Part shown: one piece after another, positions 34,891 through 43,820 of the stretch
How positions within the stretch are numbered: the stretch's first letter is position 1
Layout: each line of letters starts with the position of its first letter
DNA from: AC-32 sp963772975
Lineage (GTDB): Bacteria > Actinomycetota > Thermoleophilia > Gaiellales > Gaiellaceae
DNA: 64,000 nucleotides
Reading direction: 5' to 3'
Assembly: GCA_963772975.1 (NCBI GenBank)
Contig: CAVYZH010000007.1
Span: 1-64,000, forward strand
Position numbers and translations under genes: made by a program
The notes under the pieces: generated by a model
Told to the model about the DNA's origin: nothing
The model's input: only the letters and a program-made list of their open reading frames with translations
Databases searched by the model: none

Positions 34891-35886
34891 CTACGCTTCG
34901 GTGGGCCGCCGGCTCGCCGCCAGCTCCTCGAGCGCCGACTCGCTCACCGCATCCCTTGGCACGACCACCGCGCGCACGGGCGTCGTCGCGTACACCGAAG
35001 CGGTGCGCTTGCCACCCTCCAGCAGCGCCAGCTCCCCGATCAGCGTTCCAGGCCCGAGCTCGGCGACTTCATCGCCGTCGACCTCGACGTCGACCACGCC
35101 GTCCAGGATCAGGAACAGGTCCTGCCCCTCCTCGCCCTGCGTGATCAGCGGCTCGCCCGCGTCCAGCGAACGGCGTTCGAGCTTCGCGCCCTCGCGCATG
35201 ATCGACGCTGACAGCTCCCGCTCGAGCTCCGACTCGACCGCGGTTGCGATCGTCGGCGAATCCTCGTCGCCCCACGGCGTGTGCTTGCCGTGCGACTCGC
35301 GGTACCAGCGCGCGAAGTCGACCGACGCTGACTTCTCGACGAGCACGCCGTCGGCGTCGTAGACCCAGTGGCGCGGGAACGGGCTCGCGCCGATCATCTT
35401 CCCCTCGGACGAGCCGTCGGCCCGGACCACGAGCTCCAGCGTCGTCCATGCGGAGGCCGAATGGATGCGCATGAACGGCTTGCCGACCACACGCCGCGGC
35501 GCCGGAAGGCCCATGTGGCCGCCGGCAGACTGGACGAAGCGCGCCTCGCCGTCGCGCAGCTCGGGCTCGGCCTGGATCACCGGGTACTTGACCGCCGGGA
35601 AGGCGACCTCGCGGCGGCCGAGCTTCAGGCGCGTGACGCCGATGCGCCCGCCGCCCGAGTAGCCGCACTCGGTGATCGTGCCGTCGTCGTCGACCTCGAT
35701 CCAGGCCTTGAGCTCGTTGGCCTCGCGGAAGAGGTCGTTCTCCTCCATCGCGTCGAGGTCGAGCAGCCGGTCGAGCGGCGGCTCGTCGTAGTGGGCGACG
35801 CCCCACTCGAACGGCAGCTTCGGCATTCCCTTGATCGCCTCGGACGGGATCCAGGTGACGGACGTGATGGACGACTCGATGCGCAT
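34891..35886 (-). CDS. Protein with C-terminal cyclic-nucleotide-binding domain
   Basis: 331 residues. Residues about 1-210 are a beta-rich domain not recognised as a named family (CGYSGGGRIGVTRLKLGRRE, PAPRRVVGKPFMRIHSAS). Residues about 215-325 form a Crp-type cNMP-binding domain: ERRSLDAGEPLITQGEEGQD, LFLILDGVVDVEVDGDE, and GTLIGELALLEGGKRTASVY as phosphate-binding cassette. No HTH follows, so it is not a CRP-type regulator. One of three cNMP-binding proteins in the window. Confidence 0.75.
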   Translation of the reverse strand: MRIESSITSVTWIPSEAIKGMPKLPFEWGVAHYDEPPLDRLLDLDAMEENDLFREANELKAWIEVDDDGTITECGYSGGGRIGVTRLKLGRREVAFPAVKYPVIQAEPELRDGEARFVQSAGGHMGLPAPRRVVGKPFMRIHSASAWTTLELVVRADGSSEGKMIGASPFPRHWVYDADGVLVEKSASVDFARWYRESHGKHTPWGDEDSPTIATAVESELERELSASIMREGAKLERRSLDAGEPLITQGEEGQDLFLILDGVVDVEVDGDEVAELGPGTLIGELALLEGGKRTASVYATTPVRAVVVPRDAVSESALEELAASRRPTEA

Positions 35887-35912
35887 CGCCTCACGACGCT
35901 ACTCGCGTCGGC

Positions 35913-36008
35913 GTGCCGGTGCAAGCCAGAGAGGATTACACCCGCGGGGCAGACAACACGGCCATCGACTTCGGCGGCTACGCCAAGTACGGACTGCCGA
36001 ACGACTAG
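35913..36008 (+). CDS. Possible 31-residue peptide or C-terminal gene remnant
   Basis: A short plus-strand frame from GTG 35913 to TAG 36008 reads MPVQAREDYTRGADNTAIDF then GGYAKYGLPND. The composition is that of a folded protein C-terminus rather than random GC-rich sequence, so it may be the surviving tail of a deleted gene. No ribosome site is clear and no family is recognised. Confidence 0.25.
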   Translation: MPVQAREDYTRGADNTAIDFGGYAKYGLPND

Positions 36009-36205
36009 CTCTCGCTGTCGCGGTGCCGGCGCCAGAAGGTGAGGGCGCCGACCGTCCCGGCGATCGCCAGGGCCCAGAACGGCTTGTTCGGTCGGCCGCC
36101 TTCGACCGGGCGCGCGACGCTCTTCGCCTTGCGCTTGGCGATGTTCTTGCCGATCGTCCACACGCCCCAGCCGAGGACGGCGTTCCTACGGTTGACGATG
36201 CCCAC
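36005..36205 (-). CDS. Small single-TM protein of unknown function
   Basis: 66 residues from an ATG at 36205. Basic N-terminal half (IGKNIAKRKAKSVARPVEGG) followed by one hydrophobic segment FWALAIAGTVGALTFW at about 43-58 and a charged tail RRHRDSES. The arrangement suggests a cytoplasmic basic segment anchored by one TM helix. It lies 18 nt downstream of the ECF sigma gene on the same strand and may be co-transcribed with it. Confidence 0.6.
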   Translation of the reverse strand: MGIVNRRNAVLGWGVWTIGKNIAKRKAKSVARPVEGGRPNKPFWALAIAGTVGALTFWRRHRDSES

Positions 36206-36223
36206 AGCGCGGTTTTGTAACAG

Positions 36224-37453
36224 CTAGCGGCCGGACTTGCCGTGCTCGCCGGTGGGTCCCCTGCCGCCGCCGGGGCCGTGCTCGCCGGTGGGACCCTTGT
36301 TGACCGGCGGTGGCTTCTTCACCTGCGGTGGCGGTTTCTTCACGTGGGGAGGCTTCTTGACGTGCGTCGGCTTCAGGTCGTGGCCGCGCACGCGCGAGGG
36401 GGGCAGGACGCTGACCTCCTTGGCGGGCTTGGGCTTCGCGTGCCCGAGCGCCACGCCGCGGGCAACCTGCTGGCGCTGTTCGTTGCGCGCCTTCACCGCC
36501 GGCCGCCGGAACGGCTTCTCGTCGCGCGACGCCTCAGGGACCGCCGGGATCACGGCAACGGCGGCGCCCGGCGGCTTCTCGACCGCGAGCTGCGCCTTCG
36601 CTGCGACCGGGCTCGCCGCGAGTCGATGGTGGAAAGCTCCATGCCTGACGCCCTCGTAGCCGGCCCCGGTAGCGATCACTGCGCCCCCGGCGAGGAGCGC
36701 TGCCTTGATCGCGAATCCTCCACCGACCGTGGCGGCTCCACTACCGCCGAAGAGCCCGGCGAGCGAGGAGGGCAACGGAATCGCCGCCAGCGCCTTGAGC
36801 GCGCCGCGCTGGGCGCGCTGGCTGCGGGCGAAGCCGGCGCACTCCTCGCATTCGCGCAGGTGCGCGCGCAGCGCGCCCTTCTCCTTGCGCGGCAGCCGCC
36901 CGTCGAGCTGGCGCGAGATCGCGAACTCGGCTTCGCGGCAGGTGATCCCTTCCTCTAGCTGCTCGCGCAGCGCGCGACGGGCGCGGAAGATCAGCGTCTC
37001 GACCGCGCTCACGCTGAGGCCGAGGATCTCGGCGATCTCCTGGTAGCTGCGGCCCTCGAGCTCGCGCATCACGAGCGCGGAGCGTTGGTTGAAGGCGAGG
37101 TGGCCGAGTGCGCGGCGGATGTCATCGGCGCTGACTGCGTCGTCCTCGACGATGGTCTCGGCGAGCTCGTCCTCGTAGACGACCTCGGTCGGGCGCCGCT
37201 GCGCCTGGCGGAAGCGCTGCCGGCAGACGTTGTGCGCGATCGCGATCAGCCAGTTCTCCGGTGAGCGCGGGCGCTCGCCTTGCTCCATCGCGCGGTAGGC
37301 GTTGAGGAAGGTCGTCTGCGTGACGTCCTCGGCGTCGGCCTGGTTGCGCATGACGACGAGCGCATAGCGGTAGACGTCACCCGCATGCTTGCTGTAGAGC
37401 CGCTCGAACGATCGGTCCGCGCTCAGATGTTTAGCCAGGACTGTGGCCATCAC
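36224..37453 (-). CDS. ECF sigma factor fused to zinc-finger and membrane tail
   Basis: 409 residues. Sigma region 2 at about 15-85 (YSKHAGDVYRYALVVMRNQA, DAEDVTQTTFLNAYRAMEQG, NWLIAIAHNVCRQRFRQA); region 4 at about 115-165 (LAFNQRSALVMRELEGRSYQ, EIAEILGLSVSAVETLIFRA). Then a zf-HC2-like segment with CREAEF and HLRECEECAG near 200, a hydrophobic segment at about 245-265 (FAIKAALLAGGAVIATGAGY), and a Pro/Lys/Gly-rich tail with repeated HVKKPP and PTGEHG. Sigma and anti-sigma-like parts are thus in one chain. Start is GTG-ATG at 37453/37450 with no clear ribosome site. Confidence 0.85.
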   Translation of the reverse strand: MMATVLAKHLSADRSFERLYSKHAGDVYRYALVVMRNQADAEDVTQTTFLNAYRAMEQGERPRSPENWLIAIAHNVCRQRFRQAQRRPTEVVYEDELAETIVEDDAVSADDIRRALGHLAFNQRSALVMRELEGRSYQEIAEILGLSVSAVETLIFRARRALREQLEEGITCREAEFAISRQLDGRLPRKEKGALRAHLRECEECAGFARSQRAQRGALKALAAIPLPSSLAGLFGGSGAATVGGGFAIKAALLAGGAVIATGAGYEGVRHGAFHHRLAASPVAAKAQLAVEKPPGAAVAVIPAVPEASRDEKPFRRPAVKARNEQRQQVARGVALGHAKPKPAKEVSVLPPSRVRGHDLKPTHVKKPPHVKKPPPQVKKPPPVNKGPTGEHGPGGGRGPTGEHGKSGR

Positions 37454-37498
37454 CTAAAAGATGCCCCAAATGGGACGATCTTGCACCCCGCCAAGGGG

Positions 37499-38602
37499 TT
37501 ATTTGAGCGGCGGCAGGGGCGGCAGGGGCGGTAGCGGCGGGATCGTGACGGTGACCGGAAGCTGCGGCACCGGCGGCGGAACGGCGACCGGAGGTGGCGG
37601 GAGCTTCGGCAGCGGCAGCGCGGCGGGCGGTACGACCGGTATTGGTGATGGGGGCGCCGGTGTCGCGGCCGGATCGGACGCGGGCAGCGATCCCGACGGG
37701 CCCGGCGGGCGCGAGACACGGCTGCTGCTCGGAGCGGCCACGGCGCGCCTGAGCGCGGGTCGCCGCACGGCGATCGCCCGGCGGAGTGGCTTCCGGGTCG
37801 CAGCCATCGTCGGGTGCTCCTTCGACGCGGGCTGGTCGGCGACTGCGGCGGTCCGCAGGGCGGCCGGCGGCGCGGTCATCGCCTGGACGCCCTTGTAGCC
37901 GGCGCCCACGGTCGCTGCACCCACGGCCACCAGTGCCGCGGCCTTGAGGATGAGATCGGCGCCGATCGCCGTGCTGCCGGCGACGACGGCCCCTCCCCCG
38001 CCTCCGATGAACGATGCGAGCGAGCCGGGCAGCGGCACGGTGGTGAGCACGCCGAGCGCTCGGCGGCGAACCTGCAGGTTGCGGCGGGCGCGGAAGAGCA
38101 GCGCCTCGACGGCGCTCACCGAGAGGCCGAGCACGCCGGCGATCTCCCGGTAGCTGCGACCCTCGAGCTCGCGCATCACGATCGCCGAGCGCTGGTTGAA
38201 CGAGAGCGCCGCAAGCGCGGTCAGCACCTCGTCGAGATCCGGCGGCTCGTCGTCGCGCGACGTCGGCTCAGGCGCCTCCTCGAGTGTGACCTCGCGCGGC
38301 CGCGAGCCGGCCTGGCGCCAGCGCATCCGGCAGACGTTGTGGGCGATCGCGATCAGCCAGTTGTGCGGCCTCTGCGGCCGCTCGCCCCGCTCGAAGGCGC
38401 GGTAGGCGTTGAGGAACGTCGTCTGGGTGACGTCCTCCGCGTCGGACGGGTTGGCCGTGAGCGCGAGCGCGTACTGGTAGATCTCACGCGCATGCCGCTC
38501 GTAGAGCTGCTCGAAGGCGCGGTCGGCCGGGCGCCTGAGAATCGCCAGCTGCCCCAGAGACGTCCTGGGCCGCGGTGACGGAGCCGCGCGGGATGCCTCC
38601 AT
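37499..38602 (-). CDS. ECF sigma factor fused to membrane and proline-rich tail
   Basis: 367 residues, a paralogue of the adjacent gene. Region 2 (YERHAREIYQYALALTANPS, DAEDVTQTTFLNAYRAFERG, NWLIAIAHNVCRMRWRQA), region 4 (LSFNQRSAIVMRELEGRSYR, GVLGLSVSAVEALLFRARRN). It has no zinc finger: region 4 runs directly into ALGVLTTVPLPGSLASF, a hydrophobic segment near 215-240 (ILKAAALVAVGAATVGAGYK) and a long Pro-rich C-terminus ending PLPPLPPLPPLK. The ATG at 38602 is the first plausible start. The two sigma genes are head to tail with a 45-nt gap containing a short hairpin. Confidence 0.83.
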   Translation of the reverse strand: MEASRAAPSPRPRTSLGQLAILRRPADRAFEQLYERHAREIYQYALALTANPSDAEDVTQTTFLNAYRAFERGERPQRPHNWLIAIAHNVCRMRWRQAGSRPREVTLEEAPEPTSRDDEPPDLDEVLTALAALSFNQRSAIVMRELEGRSYREIAGVLGLSVSAVEALLFRARRNLQVRRRALGVLTTVPLPGSLASFIGGGGGAVVAGSTAIGADLILKAAALVAVGAATVGAGYKGVQAMTAPPAALRTAAVADQPASKEHPTMAATRKPLRRAIAVRRPALRRAVAAPSSSRVSRPPGPSGSLPASDPAATPAPPSPIPVVPPAALPLPKLPPPPVAVPPPVPQLPVTVTIPPLPPLPPLPPLK

Positions 38603-38673
38603 GTTGCTCAAACGGCTAACGCCGTCGTTTGGATACGGCCTTTGCGTGTCGTGGTGCAGAATCTCCGGCGCGT

Positions 38674-40167
38674 ATGGCCGAACATGCGGTGGTGGTAGCC
38701 GGCGGCGGCCCGGCGGGGCTGATGTTGTCCGGCGAGCTGGCATTGGCGGGGGTGGACGTTGTGATCGTCGAGCGGCGCGCCAGCCAGGACCTCCCCGGCT
38801 CGCGCGCAGGCGGTCTGCACGCACGCACGATCGAGGTGCTCGATCAGCGCGGAATCGCCGAGCGGTTCCTCTCGGAAGGACAGGTGGTCCAGGTCGCGGC
38901 GTTCGGCGGTACCACGCTGGACATCAGCGACTTTCCCACTCGGCACCCGTACGGGCTCGGGCTGTGGCAGAACCACATCGAGCGCATCCTGGCCGGCTGG
39001 GTCGAAGAGCTCGAGGTGCCGATCTATCGCGGACGCGAAGTGACGGGGTTCGCGCAAGACGACACCGGCGTCGCCGTCGAGCTGTCCGACGGCCCGTCGC
39101 TACGGGCGGAATACCTCGTTGGTTGCGACGGCGGACGCAGTCTGGTCCGTAAAGAAGCCGGCATCGAGTTCCCTGGCTGGGAGCCGACGACGAGCGCCCT
39201 GCTCGCCGAGGTCGAGATGGCCGAGGAGCCGCAGCTGGGGATCCGCCGCACTCCCTCCGGCATCCATTCCCTGGGAAAGGTCGAGTACGAGATCCGCGAC
39301 GGTGAGGTCGTCTACGGGGAGGGCGGGACGGTGCGGGTGATGGTGACCGAAGCGCACCCCGGAGCCACGAGCGAACCGACCCTGCGAGATCTTAGCGACG
39401 GCCTCATCGGCGTCTACGGCACCGACTACGGGATCCACAGTCCCACCTGGATCACCAGGTTCACCGATATGACCCGACAGGCCGCGGCCTACCGCGAGGG
39501 CCGGATCCTGCTCGCCGGCGACGCGGCGCACGTGCATTCACCGGTCGGTGGGCAGGGCCTCAACATCGGTGTGCAGGATGCGGTGAATCTGGGCTGGAAG
39601 CTGGCCGAGGTGGTCCACCAGACGGCGTCGGAAAGCCTCCTCGATACCTACCAGGCCGAGCGCCACCCGGTCGCTGCGCGCGTGCTGCGCAACACGATGG
39701 CGCAGGTCGCGCTCATGCGCCCGGACGACCGCATCGAGGCGCTGCGCGACACCGTGTCCGAGCTGCTCAGTATGGACGAGCCGCGCAGACGATTCGCCGC
39801 GATGATGTCCGGGCTGGACATTCACTACGACCTGGGCGAAGGACACCCGCTGCTCGGACGCCGCATGCCCGATCTCGACCTGGCCACGCCCGGCGGAACG
39901 GTCCGAGCGTTCACCCTCCTCCGCGACGCCCGACCGGTTCTCCTGAACCTCGACAGGCCCTGGGGTTTCGACATCTCCCCATGGGCAGACCGAGTGTTGG
40001 CGATCGATGCCGAATATGCCGGCCACTGGGAACTTCCGGCGCTAGGACAAGTGGCATCCCCTGCTGCCGTCCTGGTCAGACCCGATGGATACGTCGCCTG
40101 GGTGGGGGACGGCACAGTCGCCGGCTTGCTCGACGCGCTGACTACCTGGGTCGGACCACCTAACTAG
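38674..40167 (+). CDS. FAD-dependent aromatic monooxygenase (rifampicin monooxygenase/PgaE-like)
   Basis: 497 residues, class A flavoprotein hydroxylase. GxGxxG dinucleotide motif VVAGGGPAGLMLSGELALAG (residues 6-25), SRAGGLHARTIEVLDQRG near 43-60, DG motif EYLVGCDGGRSLVRKEAG near 145, and GD motif GDAAHVHSPVGGQGLNIGVQ near 282. The last 100 residues form the thioredoxin-like domain found in polyketide hydroxylases and Rox enzymes. It probably hydroxylates an aromatic compound with NAD(P)H and oxygen; resistance or catabolism are both possible. It converges on lpdA with an 8-nt overlap. Confidence 0.88.
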   Translation: MAEHAVVVAGGGPAGLMLSGELALAGVDVVIVERRASQDLPGSRAGGLHARTIEVLDQRGIAERFLSEGQVVQVAAFGGTTLDISDFPTRHPYGLGLWQNHIERILAGWVEELEVPIYRGREVTGFAQDDTGVAVELSDGPSLRAEYLVGCDGGRSLVRKEAGIEFPGWEPTTSALLAEVEMAEEPQLGIRRTPSGIHSLGKVEYEIRDGEVVYGEGGTVRVMVTEAHPGATSEPTLRDLSDGLIGVYGTDYGIHSPTWITRFTDMTRQAAAYREGRILLAGDAAHVHSPVGGQGLNIGVQDAVNLGWKLAEVVHQTASESLLDTYQAERHPVAARVLRNTMAQVALMRPDDRIEALRDTVSELLSMDEPRRRFAAMMSGLDIHYDLGEGHPLLGRRMPDLDLATPGGTVRAFTLLRDARPVLLNLDRPWGFDISPWADRVLAIDAEYAGHWELPALGQVASPAAVLVRPDGYVAWVGDGTVAGLLDALTTWVGPPN

Positions 40168-41566
40168 CCGCGGCCGCGCGCTTGCGATTCGGCATGTGAA
40201 TCGCGCGTCCGAGCGCCAGGAGACCGGCTTCCTTGATCCCCTCGGAAAGCGTCGGGTGCGCGGTCATTCCGTCCGCGACCGTCTCGACCGTCGCCTCCGC
40301 GTCGAGCGCGACCGTGCCGGCCTCGATCAGGTCGGTCACGTGCGGGCCGACCATGACCACACCGAGCAGCTCGCCGTAGCGGGTCTCGTGGATCGACTTG
40401 ACCCAGCCGACGGTCTCGTTCTGCATCACCGCTCGGGCGTTGGCGACCCACGGGAAGACGCCGACCGCGATGGCGTCGCCGTGCTGCTCGCGCGCCTCGG
40501 CCTCGGTCAGGCCGACACCGGCAATCTCCGGGTCGGTGTAGATCGGGCGTGGGACACCGCGGTTGTCGACGACGGCCTCGTGGCCCATCGCGTTCTCGGC
40601 CGCGACCTCGCCCTCGCGGAAGGCGGTGTGGGCAAGCTGCCAGTAGCCGGCGCAGTCGCCGACCGCGTAGATGTGCGGCACGGTCGTGCGGCGGTGCTCG
40701 TCGGCGGCGATGCCCTTGCGCTTGTCGAACTCGACGCCGATCTCCTCGAGCCCGAGGTTCTCGACGGTCGGGCCGCGGCCGGTGGCGACGAGCATCAGGT
40801 CGCACTCGACGGTCTGGTCGCCGTTGTACTGGACACGCAGGCCGTCGCCGGTGTCCTCGACGCGGTCACAGCGGGAGTCGAGGTGGATGTCGATGCCGCG
40901 CTTGCCGAACTGCTTGGCGAGCTCCTTGGCCGCGTCCGCGTCTTCCTGCGGAATCAGGGACGGAAGCATCTCGATGATCGTCACCTCGGAACCGAAGCGG
41001 CGGAAGATCGAAGCGAACTCGCAGCCGATGATGCCGCCGCCGAGCACCACCAGCCGTCCCGGCACCTCGGTTTGCGCCAGCAGGCCGGTCGAGTCGACAC
41101 AGCGAGGCGAGTCGATGCCCTCGATCGGCGGGCGGAGTGGGAACGAGCCCGTCGCGACGATCGCCTGCTGGAACGAGACGTCCTCGCCGCCCTCGACCGC
41201 GATCGTCTTGGCGTCCTTGAAGCGGCCGGTGCCCTTGACCCACTCGACGCCGTTCGTCTTGAAGAGGCTCGCCACGCCGGAGGTCATCTGGTGGGAGACG
41301 CCGTCCTTCCACGCGTTGGCGGCGGCGAAGTCGAGGGTCGGCGCGCCGACCTGGACGCCCAGCTTGGCGAAGGTCTCTTCGGCCTCCTTGATCGCGAATG
41401 CCGTCTGCACCCAGGCCTTGGTCGGGATGCAGCCGATGCGCAGGCAGGTGCCGCCCAGCTCGGGCTCCTTCTCGATGCAGACTGTCTTGGCGCCCAGCTG
41501 GGCCGCGCGGATCGCTGCGGTGTAGCCACCAGGGCCGCCTCCGAGGACGGCGACGTCACATTCCAT
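40160..41566 (-). CDS. lpdA: Dihydrolipoyl dehydrogenase (E3)
   Basis: 468 residues. FAD motif VAVLGGGPGGYTAAIRAAQL (5-24), redox disulfide GGTCLRIGCIPTKAW near 38-52, NAD motif VVLGGGIIGCEFASIFRRFG near 178, FAD-binding HIYAVGDCAGYWQLAHTAFR near 310, and the C-terminal dimer motif with the catalytic His-Glu pair AHPTLSEGIKEA near 437. E3 reoxidises lipoyl groups of 2-oxoacid dehydrogenases and gives NADH. It is transcribed separately from the E1-E2 operon 2 kb away but on the same strand. Confidence 0.95.
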   Translation of the reverse strand: MECDVAVLGGGPGGYTAAIRAAQLGAKTVCIEKEPELGGTCLRIGCIPTKAWVQTAFAIKEAEETFAKLGVQVGAPTLDFAAANAWKDGVSHQMTSGVASLFKTNGVEWVKGTGRFKDAKTIAVEGGEDVSFQQAIVATGSFPLRPPIEGIDSPRCVDSTGLLAQTEVPGRLVVLGGGIIGCEFASIFRRFGSEVTIIEMLPSLIPQEDADAAKELAKQFGKRGIDIHLDSRCDRVEDTGDGLRVQYNGDQTVECDLMLVATGRGPTVENLGLEEIGVEFDKRKGIAADEHRRTTVPHIYAVGDCAGYWQLAHTAFREGEVAAENAMGHEAVVDNRGVPRPIYTDPEIAGVGLTEAEAREQHGDAIAVGVFPWVANARAVMQNETVGWVKSIHETRYGELLGVVMVGPHVTDLIEAGTVALDAEATVETVADGMTAHPTLSEGIKEAGLLALGRAIHMPNRKRAAAAS

Positions 41567-41710
41567 TGCTGCTCTCCTCGCCTCGCTTCGGTGGCGATCC
41601 TAGCGGGGGTGCGTTGCCTGCCGCGCCGCTCGCCTGAGGACGCTTCGGCACGCTTCCGGCACGAAGCCGTCACACACTCGAGACGATTTCGCGGCTAGTC
41701 TCAAAAGCGG

Positions 41711-41745
41711 GGGCTTGGGGCCGAAGGCCCCGGGGGAAATGGTTT
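41711..41745. terminator. GC-rich hairpin after the GNAT gene
   Basis: On the minus strand the stretch reads GGGGCC-TTCG-GGCCCC-type with flanking C runs: a stable stem closed by a UUCG tetraloop, about 40 nt beyond the GNAT stop at 41780. No U-tract follows. It may be the 3' boundary of the pdh-VOC-GNAT transcript and lies before the lpdA promoter region. Confidence 0.45.
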
Positions 41746-41779
41746 CTCGCGCGCGCGTGATGCTCTTGCGGCGGCGCGT

Positions 41780-42244
41780 TCAGGTCAGGTCGGCCTTCAT
41801 CGTCACGCCGCCGTCGTCGTCGCCGACGCGGGAGAACCCATGCCGCTCGTACAGCCCGATCGCCGGGCTCCCGGCCTCGACGCTCAGGCTGATCGCGTCG
41901 TGCCCCTCCGCGCGGGCCTTCGCGAGCAGCGCGTCCAAGAGCTCCGAGCCGAGCCCGCTGCCACGCCGGCTCGGGACGATCGCGATCGACAGCTCTGGCG
42001 TCTCCTCGTCGATGAACCCGTAGCCGGGGTTGTCCGCCGAGAACAACCGGTACCACGCGGCTCCGACGCGCTGGAAGTCCTGAATCGCGATCAGCGCCGT
42101 GTCGCCCGGCCGCCCCCAGCGCTCGACGTAGCGGCGCACGGGCGGCTCGCCCGACTCGGAGACGCGATCCACCCGCCAGTAGTACGCGTGCCGGAGCATG
42201 TCGCGCATGAACGGCACGTCCTGCGGCCCGGCCGGCCGGATCAC
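41780..42244 (-). CDS. GNAT-family N-acetyltransferase
   Basis: 154 residues. Motif A of the GNAT fold is IAIVPSRRGSGLGSELLDAL near 88-107, where RRGSGLG is the acetyl-CoA pyrophosphate loop; C-terminal LSVEAGSPAIGLYERHGFSR near 122-141 is the usual motif B. The N-terminus begins IRPAGPQDVPFMRDM. The GTG start overlaps the stop of the VOC gene, making it the last gene of the pdh operon. The substrate is unknown. Confidence 0.88.
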   Translation of the reverse strand: MIRPAGPQDVPFMRDMLRHAYYWRVDRVSESGEPPVRRYVERWGRPGDTALIAIQDFQRVGAAWYRLFSADNPGYGFIDEETPELSIAIVPSRRGSGLGSELLDALLAKARAEGHDAISLSVEAGSPAIGLYERHGFSRVGDDDGGVTMKADLT

Positions 42245-42576
42245 GACAGGTCCTGGGCGAGCTGGAGCCGGTTGCCGTCCGGATCGAAGACGTCCACCAG
42301 CCGCATCGCCCCGTGCAGCTCGAGCACGGTGCCGACCTCGACGCCCGCTTCAGCCAGCCGCTCTCGCTCGGCCTTCACGTCCTCGACGTCGATCGTCGCG
42401 ACCGGGCCTTCCTCTGGCGGCACCTCGGCGACTTCGCCGAGCGCGATCTCGGTCGTGCCGCGATCCAGGCTCGCCCAGCGCTCCTGCTCGTCCACGAAGA
42501 TCTCGGTGAAGCCGAGCATGTCACGGTAGAACGCCCGCGCGCCATTCAGGTCCGCGACCCGGTACCAGATTCTCAC
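42241..42576 (-). CDS. VOC/glyoxalase-family protein
   Basis: 111 residues: VRIWYRVADLNGARAFYRDM, LGFTEIFVDEQERWASLDR, VATIDVEDVKAERERLAEAG and VDVFDPDGNRLQLAQDLS, one VOC module of paired betaalphabetabetabeta units. GTG start overlapping the E2 stop (GTGA) and a GTGA overlap into the GNAT gene, so it is translationally coupled to both. No reaction can be assigned. Confidence 0.8.
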   Translation of the reverse strand: MRIWYRVADLNGARAFYRDMLGFTEIFVDEQERWASLDRGTTEIALGEVAEVPPEEGPVATIDVEDVKAERERLAEAGVEVGTVLELHGAMRLVDVFDPDGNRLQLAQDLS

Positions 42577-43820
42577 AACATCAACGCGGGCTCTTCCAGC
42601 AGCTCCTTGACTGTCTGGAGGAACTCCGCTGCCGGTGCGCCGTCGACCGCGCGGTGGTCGAAGGTGCCGGTGATGGTCATCGTCGGCCGCACGACCAGCT
42701 CGCCGTCGACCGCGACCGCCCGCTCCTCGGTCGCGCCGATCGCGACGATCGCGGCCTGCGGCGGATTGAGCACGGCCGTGAAGCGCTCCACGCGGAACAT
42801 GCCGAGGTTCGAGATCGTGAACGTGCCGTTCTCGAGGTCGTCGCGGGTGAGCTTGCCTTCGCGGGCCCGCGAGACGATGTCCGCGCGGGCGGTGGCGATC
42901 TCGGTCAGGCGCAGCCGCTCGGCGCCGTGGATCACCGGGACGACGAGGCCCTGCGGCGCGGCCACGGCGATGCCGATGTTGGCGGTCGGGAGGAGCAGGA
43001 TCGCGTCGTCGGTGTACTGCGCGTTCACCTCGCGGTGGCGCAGCAGCGCTGCCGCGCAGACCTTGGTCAGCACGTCGGTGACCGTCGCCTTCGGGCCTTC
43101 CTCGTGCTCGCGCAGGCGCGCGACCAGCTCGTTCGTGCGGGCCATGTCGACCGAGACCTGCAGCTGGAAGACCGGAATCTGCCACGCCTCGGTCAGGCGG
43201 CGGGCGATCGTCTTGCGGATGTTTGTCAGCTCGCGCCGCTCGACCTCGACGGGCGCGGCAGCCGGTGCCGCGGCGGGAGCGCCGCCCACGCCGGCCCGCT
43301 CGACGTCCTCGGCCACGATCCGGCCCTCAGGTCCGGTGCCGGTCAGCGACGAGAGCTCGACCCCGCGCTCGCGTGCGATCCGGCGGGCGAGCGGCGAGGC
43401 CTTGACCCTGCCGCCGTCCTGGGCCGGCGGCGGCCGCACCTCGGCGATCTGCGCGGCGGCGTCTCGGCCGCGCTCGCGATCCTGCTCGCGCGCGGTGCCC
43501 GGCGAGCCCTCCTCCAGTGGATCGTCGACCTCCAACGCGGCACTCGCCCCGTTGCCGCTCGGCTCGGGAGCCTGCTCCCCTTCCTCGCCGATGAACGCGA
43601 TCGTCTGACCGACCGGCACCTCGCCTTCAACCACCGCGATCCGCAGGAGCACGCCCGAGGCCTCGGCCTCGACCTCCTGGGTGACCTTGTCGGTGTCGAG
43701 CTCGTAGAGCGGCTCACCCTTCTCGACCTTGTCGCCCTCGGACTTGAGCCACTTGACGATCGTGCCGGCCTCCATGCCCTGGCCGAGGCGCGGAAGCTTG
43801 ACCTCGCTAGCCACGCGCAA
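42573..43820 (-). CDS. pdhC: 2-oxoacid dehydrogenase E2, dihydrolipoyl acyltransferase
   Basis: 415 residues with one lipoyl domain (residues about 5-80; lipoyl-lysine in ELDTDKVTQEV near 45), a Glu/Pro/Ala linker, a peripheral subunit-binding domain at about 138-175 (ASPLARRIARERGVELSSLT, GTGPEGRIVAEDVER), a second linker and the catalytic domain from about 195 (RKTIARRLTEAWQIPVFQLQ) with GTFDHRAVDGAPAAEF near 388, carrying the catalytic His and Asp. It forms the core of the complex with E1 from the two upstream genes and E3 from lpdA. Start overlaps the E1-beta end by 14 nt. Confidence 0.92.
   Translation of the reverse strand: MRVASEVKLPRLGQGMEAGTIVKWLKSEGDKVEKGEPLYELDTDKVTQEVEAEASGVLLRIAVVEGEVPVGQTIAFIGEEGEQAPEPSGNGASAALEVDDPLEEGSPGTAREQDRERGRDAAAQIAEVRPPPAQDGGRVKASPLARRIARERGVELSSLTGTGPEGRIVAEDVERAGVGGAPAAAPAAAPVEVERRELTNIRKTIARRLTEAWQIPVFQLQVSVDMARTNELVARLREHEEGPKATVTDVLTKVCAAALLRHREVNAQYTDDAILLLPTANIGIAVAAPQGLVVPVIHGAERLRLTEIATARADIVSRAREGKLTRDDLENGTFTISNLGMFRVERFTAVLNPPQAAIVAIGATEERAVAVDGELVVRPTMTITGTFDHRAVDGAPAAEFLQTVKELLEEPALML

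Noticed and set aside
40196..41698. 500-codon plus-strand open frame opposite lpdA
   Set aside because: Asp/Val/Arg-rich shadow; lpdA has all expected motifs.
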